The notes under the pieces were generated by a model. The model ran no database searches. It was given only the letters and a program-made list of their open reading frames with translations, and was not told the origin of the DNA. Positions 16,024 through 28,146 of a stretch of DNA of 32,672 nucleotides are shown here, one piece after another. Source of the stretch: Candidatus Eisenbacteria bacterium (lineage in GTDB: Bacteria > Desulfobacterota > Binatia > DP-6). Location of the stretch: the NCBI GenBank assembly GCA_035577985.1, contig DATJZY010000046.1, positions 1 to 32,672 of the forward strand. Direction: 5' to 3'. The position numbers and the translations under genes were made by a program. How positions within the stretch are numbered: the first letter of the stretch is position 1; every line of letters begins with the position of its first letter.

Positions 16024-16255
16024 TACGACCGCCGCCGCTCCGCCGCTTCGGCATCCCTTCCAATTGAAGGGCGACGAAGTCACGAAGGCCTTCCCGGCGT
16101 CCGCTCGTTCCCACGTCGGCGAGCGAGCGAAGCGAAGCGGCGTGCGGTGGTGAGTCGTGCGTGTGGGGGCGAGGCGGAGGCGCCTGCGAAGCGGCGCGAC
16201 GAAACATAGGGCCGTGACGCTACGTGTGTGCTCTCGCGCGGCGGAGCCGAAGCCG
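15983..16255. repeat. long-range perfect inverted repeat IR3 (21-bp arms)
   Basis: 15983-16003 and 16235-16255 are exact reverse complements over 21 bases, 231 bases apart. The left arm uses the loop and part of the right arm of IR1, so IR1 and IR3 cannot form together in one RNA. Between the arms is a further small stem, cccttc/gaaggg with loop caatt, at 16055-16071. Confidence 0.65.
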
Positions 16256-16274
16256 CAGCCTCGCCCCCACACGC
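16159..16274. repeat. perfect inverted repeat IR2 (17-bp arms) after the mutase gene
   Basis: 16159-16175 and 16258-16274 are exact reverse complements over 17 bases. The right arm begins 17 bases past the mutase stop codon at 16291 on the minus strand, so the stem may end or protect the mutase mRNA. The right arm of IR3 lies inside its loop. Confidence 0.6.
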
Positions 16275-16290
16275 GCGGACCCGCCCCCGG

Positions 16291-18483
<2,193 letters not shown>

Positions 18484-18704
18484 TCGACCGGCCGGTTCAA
18501 CCGCGGCGTGCGTTCGCCACGCGCCGGTCGGCTCGGGGTTCGGGGCCCCCGGTTGGTGCGATCGGGCGGCAGACGGCGCGGGAATGCGGACCCGTGTGCC
18601 GTCCGGCGCCGCCCTCACGCATGCCGGCGGTCAGGGGGGACCATGACCTCCTGCCGGCCCAACCGAGGACCACGATCGCGTGACGTCAGCTCCCGAACGT
18701 CACC

Positions 18705-18956
18705 TCACCTTCGCTCCTTGCGACCCGCCGCCGGAATGCGCCGGGCGGCCACCACCCATTCGGCGCGGAACGTCAGCACGTGGTCGCCGTCGAGCCGCAT
18801 CCGCCACCGCCTGCCTCCGCTGCCCTCGACCGGCCGGACGGACCCGCGCACGACCAGGATCGCCTCGACCGGATCGCCGGTTTCCGCGACCTCCGCCAGG
18901 CGTGCCGCGGCGCCCGCCGGGTCGACGTCCAGGGCCCGCTCGCGCGTCCCCGCCAC
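18705..18956 (-). CDS. small hypothetical protein
   Basis: 83 residues from a GTG at 18956, chosen because GGAG lies nine bases upstream and the protein-like pattern begins there. The sequence has a helical start (AGAAARLAEVAETGDPVEAILVVRGSVRPVEG) and then beta strands (RWRMRLDGDHVLTFRAEWVVAARRI) with a basic end. The alternation of strands and the absence of a signal peptide or membrane segment suggest a small cytoplasmic protein. No family is recognised. It stands apart, more than 200 bases from either neighbour on the same strand; codon use is like its surroundings. Confidence 0.45.
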   Translation of the reverse strand: MAGTRERALDVDPAGAAARLAEVAETGDPVEAILVVRGSVRPVEGSGGRRWRMRLDGDHVLTFRAEWVVAARRIPAAGRKERR

Positions 18957-19253
18957 TAGCCATGTCTCCGCAGCGTGACCACCCGCAACGCGTCCTGCGG
19001 GGGACGCGGATCGGCTGTGTCGGGCCCGTAGCGCAGCCAGTGCAGCGCGCGGGCCACCCACCGCCTGCGCGGCCGTCTCGGGAACTCTATCACTCGGCCC
19101 AAGGGCTTGATGGCCGCCGCCCTCCTCTGCGGATCGAGGAAGCAAGTTCCCGGCCACGCGACATGGTCAGGCCGGGGCGCGCAGGCACGTGCGGGCCCGA
19201 CCGCCGTGCTCAGGGGCTGAGCAGGCGCTGCACGCCCGCTGGGCGGCGCACCC
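18957..19253. other. intergenic stretch between histidine kinase and small hypothetical gene
   Basis: About 297 bases without a supported gene. The only structure I see is a perfect 7-bp hairpin at 19207-19223 (tgctcag, loop ggg, ctgagca), followed toward the kinase by a weaker stem cgccc/gggcg. Both lie just after the kinase stop on the minus strand and may form its terminator. The rest shows nothing recognisable. Confidence 0.4.
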
Positions 19254-20695
<1,442 letters not shown>

Positions 20696-20699
<4 letters not shown>

Positions 20700-21535
20700 G
20701 CCTTGGCCTCCACCAGCATCACGAGGGCGCCGGTCTGGCCCACCTCGGTCACGACCGTCTGCCACGCATCGCGCGTGACGCCGGTCGCCTCGAGGATCGG
20801 CGCGCCCTCCGGCGCGAGCTCGCCGGTCTGGAAGTTCGTGCGGTGCGCGAGGCGGCTCGCCACCGAGATCACCCCGGCGAGCCCGGTACGCACGTCGGTG
20901 TCGTGGTGCCGCCGCACCGCTTCGACCATGACCGGCGGGAGGTTCCACGCCTCGAGCAGCCAGGACCCGACCTCCGCGTGATCGACGCCCAGGCTCGACT
21001 GCTCGAGCCCGGCCAGATGCTCGGTCGAAGTCGCCTTGTGGACGGTGTCCCAGTAGAACTCCTTGAACCGCAGGGCGAGCACGAGCTGTCCCACGTCGTG
21101 AAGAAGCCCCGTGGTGAACGCCTCGTCCGGGCCGGTCTGGCGCTGCTGGCGTGCGAGCACGCGGGCCGCTGCGGCCACCTCGACCGCGTGCGTCCACAGC
21201 TGCTCGAGCTCGCGTCGCGACACGCCCGTGCCGAGCGTGTCCCAGACCTTGACGCCGAGGGCCAGGTTGCGCACCGTCGAGAAGCCGAGCAGGAGCACCG
21301 CCTGCGGGATCGTGGCGACCTTCCGCGCCTGGCCGAAGAAGGCGCTGTTCGCCAGCCGCAGCAGGCGGGCGGTCAGCGCCTGGTCCCGCTCGATGAGCTC
21401 GACCAGCTTCTTCGCGCCCGTCCGATCGTCGTCGATCAGCGCGATGATCCCGGTGAGCACCGGCGGGATCGTCGGGAGACTCTTGCGCGCGATCACGTCG
21501 GCGCGGAACTGCTGCAGGGTCGTCGCATCCATCAT
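20696..21535 (-). CDS. HDOD-domain signalling protein
   Basis: 279 residues. The ATG at 21535 is preferred over an in-frame ATG at 21592 because AAAGGAG lies about ten bases upstream. The HDOD domain is full: PTIPPVLTGIIALIDDD, VELIERDQALTARLLRLANSAFFG, then VATIPQAVLLLGFSTVRNLALGV and AFTTGLLHDVGQLVLAL, then SSLGVDHAEVGSWLLEAWNLPPVMVEAVRRHHD. This is the pattern of the non-catalytic HD-related output domain; GLLHDVG and HAEVG keep two His-Asp pairs, though most members bind no nucleotide. HDOD proteins regulate motility, stress and kinase activity through protein contact. It heads a two-gene operon with the histidine kinase, divergent from the reductase at 21658. Confidence 0.9.
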
Positions 21536-21657
21536 GGCCTCATCGCTCCTTTGGAAACGCCTCTCCAGCGCTTTTATCGGGACACCGCGCATGCGACTTG
21601 AGACGTGCCCGGGACAAATTGTTGACGCGCAGCCGTTCGCCGCGTACCAGGGAAATC

Positions 21658-23202
21658 GTGAGCCCGTGCACCAGGTGTGGCGGCCCCCGGGCGCTGCGCA
21701 TCGTGCGCCCGCGGCGGATCGTCGTCGTGGCCTTCCTGCTGCTCCCCCTGGTCGTGGGCGCGATCGTCGGCGCCCCGCTGCTGCACGACCTCGTCGAGGG
21801 CAACGACCGTACGCGACTGCCGTTGTGGCGGCTCTGGGTCGTCGCGGCGACCGCGCTGGTAGCGATCGTCGGGGCGACCTTCCGCCTGCGCCGTCCGATC
21901 TGCCCGCGGTGCGACGGCGGCTCGCGCGTCGTCGTCCTGTCCGAGCCCCCGGCCAGAGGCGCCACGCGGCGGGCGGTGCTGCGCGTGACCGGCGCCGCGG
22001 CGGCCGCGACGGTCGGCGGTGCGGCGGGCATCTTCCTGCCGAACCGCGGGTGGCTCGCGGTCGGACGGGACTTCTTCAACGCCAAGGTCGAGACCGAATC
22101 CCCCACGCCCGATCCCGCCTGGCACACCTCGCGCATCCGCGGCTACCGGCGCCTCGGACGCACGAACGCGATGGTGTCCGACATCTCGCTCGGCTCGGCG
22201 CGCATTCGCGACCTCGACGTCCCGCGCGCGCTCTTCGAGCGCGGCGTCACCTACGTCGACACGTCGCCCGACTACTCCGACGCTGGCTCGGAGCGGCTGC
22301 TGGGCGAGGCCATGCAGGGCCACCGCGACCGCATCTTCCTGGCGACGAAGTTCTGCCGCCCGACCGGGCACCTCCCAAACGACACGCCGGTGCGCGACAT
22401 CATCGCCGAGGTGGAAGGAAGCCTGCAGCGGCTCCAGACGGATCACGTGGACCTGATCCACATCCATTCGTGCGATCGGTTGGATCGCCTCCTCGCGCCC
22501 AACATCCACGAGGCGTTCGATCGGTTGAAGGAGCAGGGCAAGGTGCGCTTCCTCGGCGTCTCCACGCACACGCCGAATCTGGAGGAGGTCGCCAACGCCG
22601 CCATCGACTCGGGGCGTTTCGACGTCCTCATGCTCGCGTACCACTTCGGCATGTGGCCGAGCTTCGGCCACATCCTCGAGAAGGCGAAGACGCACGACGT
22701 CGGGGTCGTGGCGATGAAGACCCTGAAGGGCGCCAAGCACACGAACCTCGCCGAGTTCCAGCAGGAGGCTGGTGCGTACTCGCAGTCGGCGTTCCGCTGG
22801 GTGCTCTCGAACCCGAACGTGTCCTGCCTCGTCGTTTCGTTCTGGGATCCGGAGCACGTCGACGAGTACCTGGTCGCGTCGGGGACGGCGCTGCGCCCCG
22901 AGGACACGGCGCGCCTCGAGCGCTACGACCAGCTCGTCAAGGGCGACTACTGCCAGCCGCATTGCGGCGCGTGCCTCGACTCGTGCCCGCACGACCTGCC
23001 GATCAACGACGTGCTGCGCTACCGCATGTACGCCAAGGATTACGGATGGCGCGAGGAAGGGACGTCGCGCTACGCCGCGCTGGAAAAGGACGCGAGCCTG
23101 TGCGTCACCTGCCCTGCCCCATGTCGGTCGGCCTGTCCGCACGGGGTGCCGATCCGCACCACCATGCTCGACGCGCACCGCGTGCTCTGCACCGTGGCTT
23201 GA
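21658..23202 (+). CDS. composite membrane protein: split zinc ribbon, two helices, twin-Arg motif, aldo-keto reductase, two [4Fe-4S] motifs
   Basis: 514 residues from GTG at 21658 (AGGGA just upstream). Cys pair one is CTRCGG (residues 4-9) and pair two is CPRCDGG (82-88), with two hydrophobic helices between them (21-42 and 58-75). The two Cys pairs could meet to make one zinc ribbon on the cytoplasmic face. Next comes RRAVLRVTGAAAAATVGGAAG (from 104), which looks like a twin-Arg (Tat) signal. Residues about 160-420 are an aldo-keto reductase barrel with all four catalytic residues: Asp201, Tyr206, Lys231 and His270 (DTSPDYSDAGSE, LATKF, DLIHIHS). The C-terminus has CxxxCxxCxxxCP at 432 and CxxCxxxCxxxCP at 482, ferredoxin-like. 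AKRs with a C-terminal iron-sulfur module are known; the N-terminal part is unusual. The substrate is unknown. Confidence 0.85.
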   Translation: MSPCTRCGGPRALRIVRPRRIVVVAFLLLPLVVGAIVGAPLLHDLVEGNDRTRLPLWRLWVVAATALVAIVGATFRLRRPICPRCDGGSRVVVLSEPPARGATRRAVLRVTGAAAAATVGGAAGIFLPNRGWLAVGRDFFNAKVETESPTPDPAWHTSRIRGYRRLGRTNAMVSDISLGSARIRDLDVPRALFERGVTYVDTSPDYSDAGSERLLGEAMQGHRDRIFLATKFCRPTGHLPNDTPVRDIIAEVEGSLQRLQTDHVDLIHIHSCDRLDRLLAPNIHEAFDRLKEQGKVRFLGVSTHTPNLEEVANAAIDSGRFDVLMLAYHFGMWPSFGHILEKAKTHDVGVVAMKTLKGAKHTNLAEFQQEAGAYSQSAFRWVLSNPNVSCLVVSFWDPEHVDEYLVASGTALRPEDTARLERYDQLVKGDYCQPHCGACLDSCPHDLPINDVLRYRMYAKDYGWREEGTSRYAALEKDASLCVTCPAPCRSACPHGVPIRTTMLDAHRVLCTVA

Positions 23203-23239
23203 GCCTCCGGGCGGGCCCCGGCATAACCGGAGCCTCGGC

Positions 23240-24295
23240 ATGGCGCGGGTTCCGTTCGACACGCCGGAAGGCCTCTTCCACTTCGCGGATCCCGAGCCGG
23301 ATCCGGCGCCGGTGATCGCGCCGCGTCCGGCGGCCGTGACCGAGACCTGGAGCCATCCGCGCGGCGGCGCGCGCCCCGGCGAGACCGTCCTCATCACCGG
23401 CATCGCCGGCGGCCAGGGTCGCCTCATCGCGCGCCGGCTCGCGAACACGTTCGATCTGGTCGGCGTCGATCGCCACCCGTGGGAAGGCCACCCGCCCGGG
23501 TTGCGCGTCCTCACCGTCGACATCCGCAAGCGAAAGTTCGAGGACGTCTTCCGCACCGAACGTCCCACCGCCGTCGTCCACCTCGCCTTCATCCGGCACT
23601 TCCGCCTGGGCGAGGAGCTGCGGCACGAGATCAACGTGCTCGGCACCAAGCGCGTGCTCGAGTACGCGATCGCGCACGGCGTGAAACGCGTCGTGCTGCT
23701 CTCGTCGAGCTACGTGTACGGCGCGTTTCCCGACAACCCGTACTACATGGACGAGGACTCGCCGCTCAACGTCTCGCGCAACTACGCCGAGGTGCGCGAC
23801 CTCTCCGAGGTCGACACGCTCGCGACCGCGTTCCTGTGGCGGCATCCCGAGGTCGCGACGACCGTGCTCCGCCCCGTGAGCACGCTCGGGTACTACGTGC
23901 ACAGCAACATGGGCCGCTACCTCCGCGGGCGCTACGTGCCGACGATCATGGGCTTCAACCCGATGATGCAGTTCATCCACGAGGAGGACGTGGCGGAAGC
24001 CGTCGCGCTCGCGCTTCAGACGGGCACGCACGGCGTGTTCAACCTGACCGGTCCCGGCGCCGTTCCCCTCAAGGTGGCGATCCACGAGTCGGGCGGCACC
24101 GCCGTCCCGTTCCCGGAGACCGTGGCGCGCGCCGTCTTCAGCCGACTCTTCCGCTGGGGCCTCTACCCGACGCCTCCGGGCGCGATCAACTTCCTCAAGT
24201 ACCCGTGCACGCTCGACGGTCGTCGCTTCCAGCAGGCGACGGGCTTCGCGCCGCTCTTCAGCCTCGAAGACGTGTTCGCGAGCGTGCGCCGCTGA
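23240..24295 (+). CDS. extended short-chain dehydrogenase (NAD-dependent epimerase/dehydratase-like)
   Basis: 351 residues. An N-terminal extension of about 48 residues precedes the Rossmann motif TGIAGGQG (GxxGxxG, 53-60). It continues with VGVDRHPW, VLTVDIRKRKFEDVF, AVVHLAFIRHF and VVLLSSSYVYG, the latter carrying the catalytic Ser/Tyr region of extended SDRs. Where the family has Tyr-x-x-x-Lys, this protein has Y182-A-E-V-R186, so the Lys is replaced by Arg. The C-terminal half is HEEDVAEAVALALQTGTHGVFNLTGPG, the usual nucleotide-sugar type region. The stop overlaps the start of the acyltransferase gene by one base (TGATG). Likely cytoplasmic; an epimerase of lipid-linked or sugar substrates is possible, but the missing Lys makes catalysis uncertain. 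Confidence 0.85.
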   Translation: MARVPFDTPEGLFHFADPEPDPAPVIAPRPAAVTETWSHPRGGARPGETVLITGIAGGQGRLIARRLANTFDLVGVDRHPWEGHPPGLRVLTVDIRKRKFEDVFRTERPTAVVHLAFIRHFRLGEELRHEINVLGTKRVLEYAIAHGVKRVVLLSSSYVYGAFPDNPYYMDEDSPLNVSRNYAEVRDLSEVDTLATAFLWRHPEVATTVLRPVSTLGYYVHSNMGRYLRGRYVPTIMGFNPMMQFIHEEDVAEAVALALQTGTHGVFNLTGPGAVPLKVAIHESGGTAVPFPETVARAVFSRLFRWGLYPTPPGAINFLKYPCTLDGRRFQQATGFAPLFSLEDVFASVRR

Positions 24296-25152
24296 TGGGC
24301 ATGCTGCGCGCACTCTACAACTCCCCGGCCGTCGGAGAGCTGCAGCACGAGATCGACGAGCGCATGGCGCGCATTCCGACGCGCCTCAACGCCTACGGCT
24401 ACGACGCATGGGGGTTCCACACCGAGACGGCCAAGCGCGCGCTCACCGTCACGGCGCTCCTCTACCGCTACTGGTTCCGCGTCGAGACGAGCGGCATCGA
24501 ACGCATCCCGCAGGGGCGGTGCCTCCTCATCGGGAACCACGCCGGCCAGGTCGCGCTCGACGCCGCCATGATCGGCGCGGCCACGTTCCTCGAGGCCGAG
24601 CCGCCGCGCATCATCCGCGGCATGGGCGAGTACTGGCTGCCGACGGTGCCGTTCGTGAACGAGATCATGGTGCGCACCGGCTCGGTCGTCGGGACGCGCA
24701 AGAACTGCATCGACATGCTCGAGCAGGGCGAGTGCGTCATCGCGTTTCCCGAAGGCGTGCGCGGCATGAACAAGCTCATCTGGGAGCGCTATCAGCTCCA
24801 GGAGTTCGGCCACGGCTTCATGCGGCTCGCGCTCGAGACCGCGACGCCGATCGTCCCGATCGCCGTCGTCGGCTCCGAGGAGCAGGCGCCCGCGATCGCC
24901 AACCTGATGCCGATCGCGCGCCTGCTCGGCATGCCGGCCTTCCCGGTGACCCTCACCTGGCCGTGGCTCGGCCCGCTCGGCATGGTGCCGCTGCCGGTCA
25001 AGTATCGCATCTACTTCGGCGAGCCCATGCACTTCGAGGGCAACCCGGCCGACGAGGACGACGTCATCGCGGAGAAGGTCGATCAGGTGAAGGCGCGCAT
25101 CGCGTCCATGCTCGCGGACGGACTCTCGGCGCGCCCGTCGATCTTCTGGTAG
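24295..25152 (+). CDS. PlsC-like acyltransferase
   Basis: 285 residues. The start overlaps the SDR stop (TGATG), so translation is coupled. The acyltransferase blocks are present: GNHAGQVALDAAM (about 79-91; His and Asp of the catalytic motif, with the longer spacing seen in the NHSGxxPxD subgroup), then RTGSVVGTRKN, and FPEGVRGMNK with the FPEG block III. A membrane-touching segment around LLGMPAFPVTLTWPWLGPLGMVPLP follows, and the chain ends KVDQVKARIASMLADGLSARPSIFW. These enzymes transfer acyl chains to lysophosphatidate-like acceptors at the inner membrane face. The partner SDR suggests that the two make or modify one lipid. The carboxyltransferase gene begins 13 bases downstream. Confidence 0.9.
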   Translation: MGMLRALYNSPAVGELQHEIDERMARIPTRLNAYGYDAWGFHTETAKRALTVTALLYRYWFRVETSGIERIPQGRCLLIGNHAGQVALDAAMIGAATFLEAEPPRIIRGMGEYWLPTVPFVNEIMVRTGSVVGTRKNCIDMLEQGECVIAFPEGVRGMNKLIWERYQLQEFGHGFMRLALETATPIVPIAVVGSEEQAPAIANLMPIARLLGMPAFPVTLTWPWLGPLGMVPLPVKYRIYFGEPMHFEGNPADEDDVIAEKVDQVKARIASMLADGLSARPSIFW

Positions 25153-25164
25153 CGGGCGCGCGGG

Positions 25165-26769
25165 ATGCGGCTTCCGTCTCGCGTCCGGACGAGCGATCCG
25201 GAGTTCGAGCAGAACCGGGCGCACATGGAGCGGCTCGTGGCCGAGCTGCGCGCGGCGCGCGCGCGGGCGGCGGCCGGCGGCCCGCCCGACGCGCGCGAGC
25301 GCCACACCGCGCGCGGGAAGCTCCTCCCGCGCGAGCGGATCGAGCGCCTGCTCGATCCGGCCACGCCGTTCCTCGAGCTGTCGCCGCTCGCAGCGACCGG
25401 GTGCTACGACGACGAGGCGCCGGGCGCGAGCATGGTGACCGGCATCGGCCAGATCGCGGGGCGCCACGCCGTCGTCGTCGCCAACGACGCGACGGTGAAG
25501 GGCGGCACCTACTATCCCCTCACGGTGAAAAAGCACCTGCGGGCGCAGGAGATCGCGCTCGAGAACCGGCTCGCCTCGGTCTACCTGGTCGACTCGGGCG
25601 GCGCCTTCCTGCCGCTCCAGGCCGAGGTCTTCCCGGACCGCGAGCACTTCGGCCGCATCTTCTACAACCAGGCGCGCATGTCGGCGGCGGGCCTGCCGCA
25701 GGTCGCAGTGGTGCTCGGCTCGTGCACGGCCGGCGGCGCCTACGTGCCGGCGATGTGCGACGAGGCGATCATCGTACGCAACCAGGGCACGATCTTCCTC
25801 GCCGGCCCGCCGCTCGTGAAGGCGGCGACGGGCGAGGAGGTGAGCGCCGAGGAGCTGGGCGGCGGCGAGACGCACACGCGCATCTCGGGCGTGGCCGACC
25901 ACCTGGCCGAGAACGACGCCGACGCGCTCCGCATCGCGCGAGAGATCTTCGCCGCCATGCCGCCCGTCGAGCCGGCGGCGCTCGCGCGCGCGACGCCCGA
26001 GCCGCCCGCGTACGACCCGGCCGAGATCTACGGCCTGGTCGCGCGCGATCCGCGCAAGCAGACCGATGCGCGCGAGCTGATCGCGCGCCTCGTCGACGGG
26101 AGCCGCTTCCACGAGTTCAAGGCGCTCTACGGGCCGACGCTGGTGACGGGCTTCGCGCATCTGCACGGCTATCCGGTCGGGATCGTCGCCAACCAGGGCG
26201 TCCTCTTCTCCGAGTCGGCGCTCAAGGCGACGCACTTCATCGAGCTCTGCTGCGCGCGCGGCGTGCCGCTCGTCTTCCTGCAGAACATCACCGGCTTCAT
26301 CGTCGGCAAGCGCTACGAGCAGGGCGGCATCGCGAAGGACGGCGCCAAGATGGTGAACGCGGTCGCCAACGCGGCGGTGCCGAAGTTCACGGTGCTGATC
26401 GGCAACTCGTACGGCGCGGGCAACTACGGCATGTGCGGACGCGCCTACCAGCCGCGCCTCATGTGGTCGTGGCCCAACAGCCGCATCTCGGTCATGGGCG
26501 GCGAGCAAGCGGCGCAGACCCTCCTCACCGTGAAGCAGCAGCAGCTCGCGGCGAGCGGCAAGGCGCTCGCGGAGGCCGAGGCCGACGCCCTCACGGCGCC
26601 CATCCGCGCCAAGTACGAGACCGAGGGCAGCCCCTACTACGCGACCGCGCGCCTGTGGGACGACGGCATCCTCGATCCCCTCGAGACGCGCGATGCGCTC
26701 GGCCTCGGGCTCGCGGCGGCGCTGAACGCGCCCGTCGAGCGAACGACGTTCGGCGTCTTCCGGATGTAG
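25165..26769 (+). CDS. mccB: acyl-CoA carboxylase carboxyltransferase subunit, methylcrotonyl-CoA type
   Basis: 534 residues, the usual length of the methylcrotonyl-CoA carboxylase beta subunit. Both crotonase-fold halves are complete. The N-terminal half has [63 protein letters not shown] and [19 protein letters not shown]. Then comes [26 protein letters not shown], which is diagnostic for the methylcrotonyl-CoA (and geranyl-CoA) group. The C-terminal half has [48 protein letters not shown] and [17 protein letters not shown]. The enzyme joins CO2 from carboxybiotin to 3-methylcrotonyl-CoA in leucine and isovalerate breakdown. Its alpha-type subunits lie at 28147-30158, separated by one secreted-protein gene. 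Confidence 0.92.
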   Translation: MRLPSRVRTSDPEFEQNRAHMERLVAELRAARARAAAGGPPDARERHTARGKLLPRERIERLLDPATPFLELSPLAATGCYDDEAPGASMVTGIGQIAGRHAVVVANDATVKGGTYYPLTVKKHLRAQEIALENRLASVYLVDSGGAFLPLQAEVFPDREHFGRIFYNQARMSAAGLPQVAVVLGSCTAGGAYVPAMCDEAIIVRNQGTIFLAGPPLVKAATGEEVSAEELGGGETHTRISGVADHLAENDADALRIAREIFAAMPPVEPAALARATPEPPAYDPAEIYGLVARDPRKQTDARELIARLVDGSRFHEFKALYGPTLVTGFAHLHGYPVGIVANQGVLFSESALKATHFIELCCARGVPLVFLQNITGFIVGKRYEQGGIAKDGAKMVNAVANAAVPKFTVLIGNSYGAGNYGMCGRAYQPRLMWSWPNSRISVMGGEQAAQTLLTVKQQQLAASGKALAEAEADALTAPIRAKYETEGSPYYATARLWDDGILDPLETRDALGLGLAAALNAPVERTTFGVFRM

Positions 26770-26839
26770 ATCGAGCCCAGGTGGATTTGCCTTGACGGCA
26801 TGGCCCCCCGTCTCGTAGGCCGGTCAGCAGGGGGTAGCC

Positions 26840-28090
26840 GTGCCGAAGCTCCTGGCTCCGATCGTCCTTGCTCTCGCGACCCACACGGCGCTGATGGCAG
26901 CGGACCAGCCGATCGCCGGCACCCGCCTCACGCTCAAGCGATCCAACTCCGGGACGAAGCTCGTGTTCGTCTCGAAAGACCCGGCGTTCCTGTTCCCGGC
27001 CTTCGCCTCAGGCGACGATCCGTCCGTCGTCGGCGCGACCCTCGACGTCATCTCCGCAGCGGAAGGAGCGGCGGCGCTCGCCATCCCGGCAGGAGTGGGC
27101 AAGCCCGGATGGGAGACGAAGACCACGAGCCCGGCATATCGCTTCGCGAACAAGACCGCCCCGGCGGGACCGTCGCCGGTTCGGCTGGCGCTCCTGAAGC
27201 AGGGACGCCTGCTTCGCATGGTGGCGAGGGACGTCGGACTTCCGCTCGCGACGGCGCACGGCGCCGTCGGCATCCGGCTCACGACGGGAACGGTTCGGAG
27301 CTGCGCCCTGTTCAACGGGGCGACCATTCGCGTCGACCTGCCGGGACGCTTCGTCGCGTCGGGTGCGATCTCGGGCGCGCTTGCCGACTGCTCCGACGCG
27401 GCGCTCGGTGCGACGACGACGTCGAGCACGACCACGTCGAGCACCAGCACCTCGACCCCCACGACGACGGTACCGGTGTGTGGCAACGGGATCATCGAAG
27501 CGGGCGAGCAGTGCGACGGGGCAGCCGGTGGCTCATGTGCACCCTTGGCGCCGTGCGGTGCTCCGGGAACGCCCGCTGCGTGCCAGTGCTGCGCGTCGAC
27601 GGGTAGCCAATGCGGGTTCCAGGGAGGCCCGAACGCGCCGTGCTGTGATGCGACGGCCGCCTGCGTGCCGATCTGTGCGCCGGAGTTCCCGGCCTTCTGC
27701 CAGACGCCCTCGACGTTCGCGGGCTGCAACATGACTGGGACATGGTATTTCTTCGATGATCCGTCGTCTCGCACCTACTCGATCGTCGAAGGAGCCGGCG
27801 GAGCTCTCAGCGTCGTCAGTTTCGTCTACCCGGACTTCGCCACCTACCAGGTCGCCACCGGAATGAGGATGGGAGCCGAGGTCGAACTCGCGCCGAACGC
27901 ATCGCCACTCTTCCAGGAGAGCTGCGACTCCGCCACCGGCGGGTTGTGCATCAACTTGGTGCGCGCGACGCCGAGCGTCTGCGGCGACGGCACGATCGAT
28001 GCCGCGCTCCAGGAAGAGTGCGACGATGGGAACCAGCTCGCGGGCGACTGCTGCTCGCCGACCTGCCGGATCGAGCCCGGCTGTCCGTAG
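26840..28090 (+). CDS. secreted Cys-rich protein with Thr/Ser linker and two CGNG/CGDG repeats
   Basis: 416 residues from GTG at 26840, preceded by GGGGG. A signal peptide (PKLLAPIVLALATHTALMAA) leads into a beta-rich domain of about 170 residues with ITAGTRLTLKRSNSGTKLVFVS-like strands and two Cys. A Thr/Ser linker (GATTTSSTTTSSTSTSTPTTTVP) connects to CGNGIIEAGEQCDGAAGGSCAPLAPCG, the first half of a Cys repeat, and to a Cys-packed middle (CQCCASTGSQCGF, APCCDATAACVPICAPEF). A domain with GTWYFFDDPSSRTYSIVE comes next. The C-terminus is a complete CGDGTIDAALQEECDDGNQLAGDCCSPTCRIEPGC, the Myxococcus-type Cys repeat. It should be exported and disulfide-rich. It lies within the carboxylase gene set, which is functionally odd. 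Confidence 0.8.
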   Translation: MPKLLAPIVLALATHTALMAADQPIAGTRLTLKRSNSGTKLVFVSKDPAFLFPAFASGDDPSVVGATLDVISAAEGAAALAIPAGVGKPGWETKTTSPAYRFANKTAPAGPSPVRLALLKQGRLLRMVARDVGLPLATAHGAVGIRLTTGTVRSCALFNGATIRVDLPGRFVASGAISGALADCSDAALGATTTSSTTTSSTSTSTPTTTVPVCGNGIIEAGEQCDGAAGGSCAPLAPCGAPGTPAACQCCASTGSQCGFQGGPNAPCCDATAACVPICAPEFPAFCQTPSTFAGCNMTGTWYFFDDPSSRTYSIVEGAGGALSVVSFVYPDFATYQVATGMRMGAEVELAPNASPLFQESCDSATGGLCINLVRATPSVCGDGTIDAALQEECDDGNQLAGDCCSPTCRIEPGCP

Positions 28091-28146
28091 TCGCGCCTGC
28101 CGCCGGGGTTTGCCCGCACTCCCCGGGTCGGTTAGACGACGGCCCC

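Noticed and set aside
21590..21657. Possible sigma-70-type promoters in the divergent HDOD/reductase spacer
   Set aside because: Only weak -10 and -35 matches on either strand; indistinguishable from chance.
26789..26818. TTGACG followed at 17 bases by gtaggc before the secreted gene at 26840
   Set aside because: The -35-like hexamer is good but the -10 match is poor; not enough to call a promoter.
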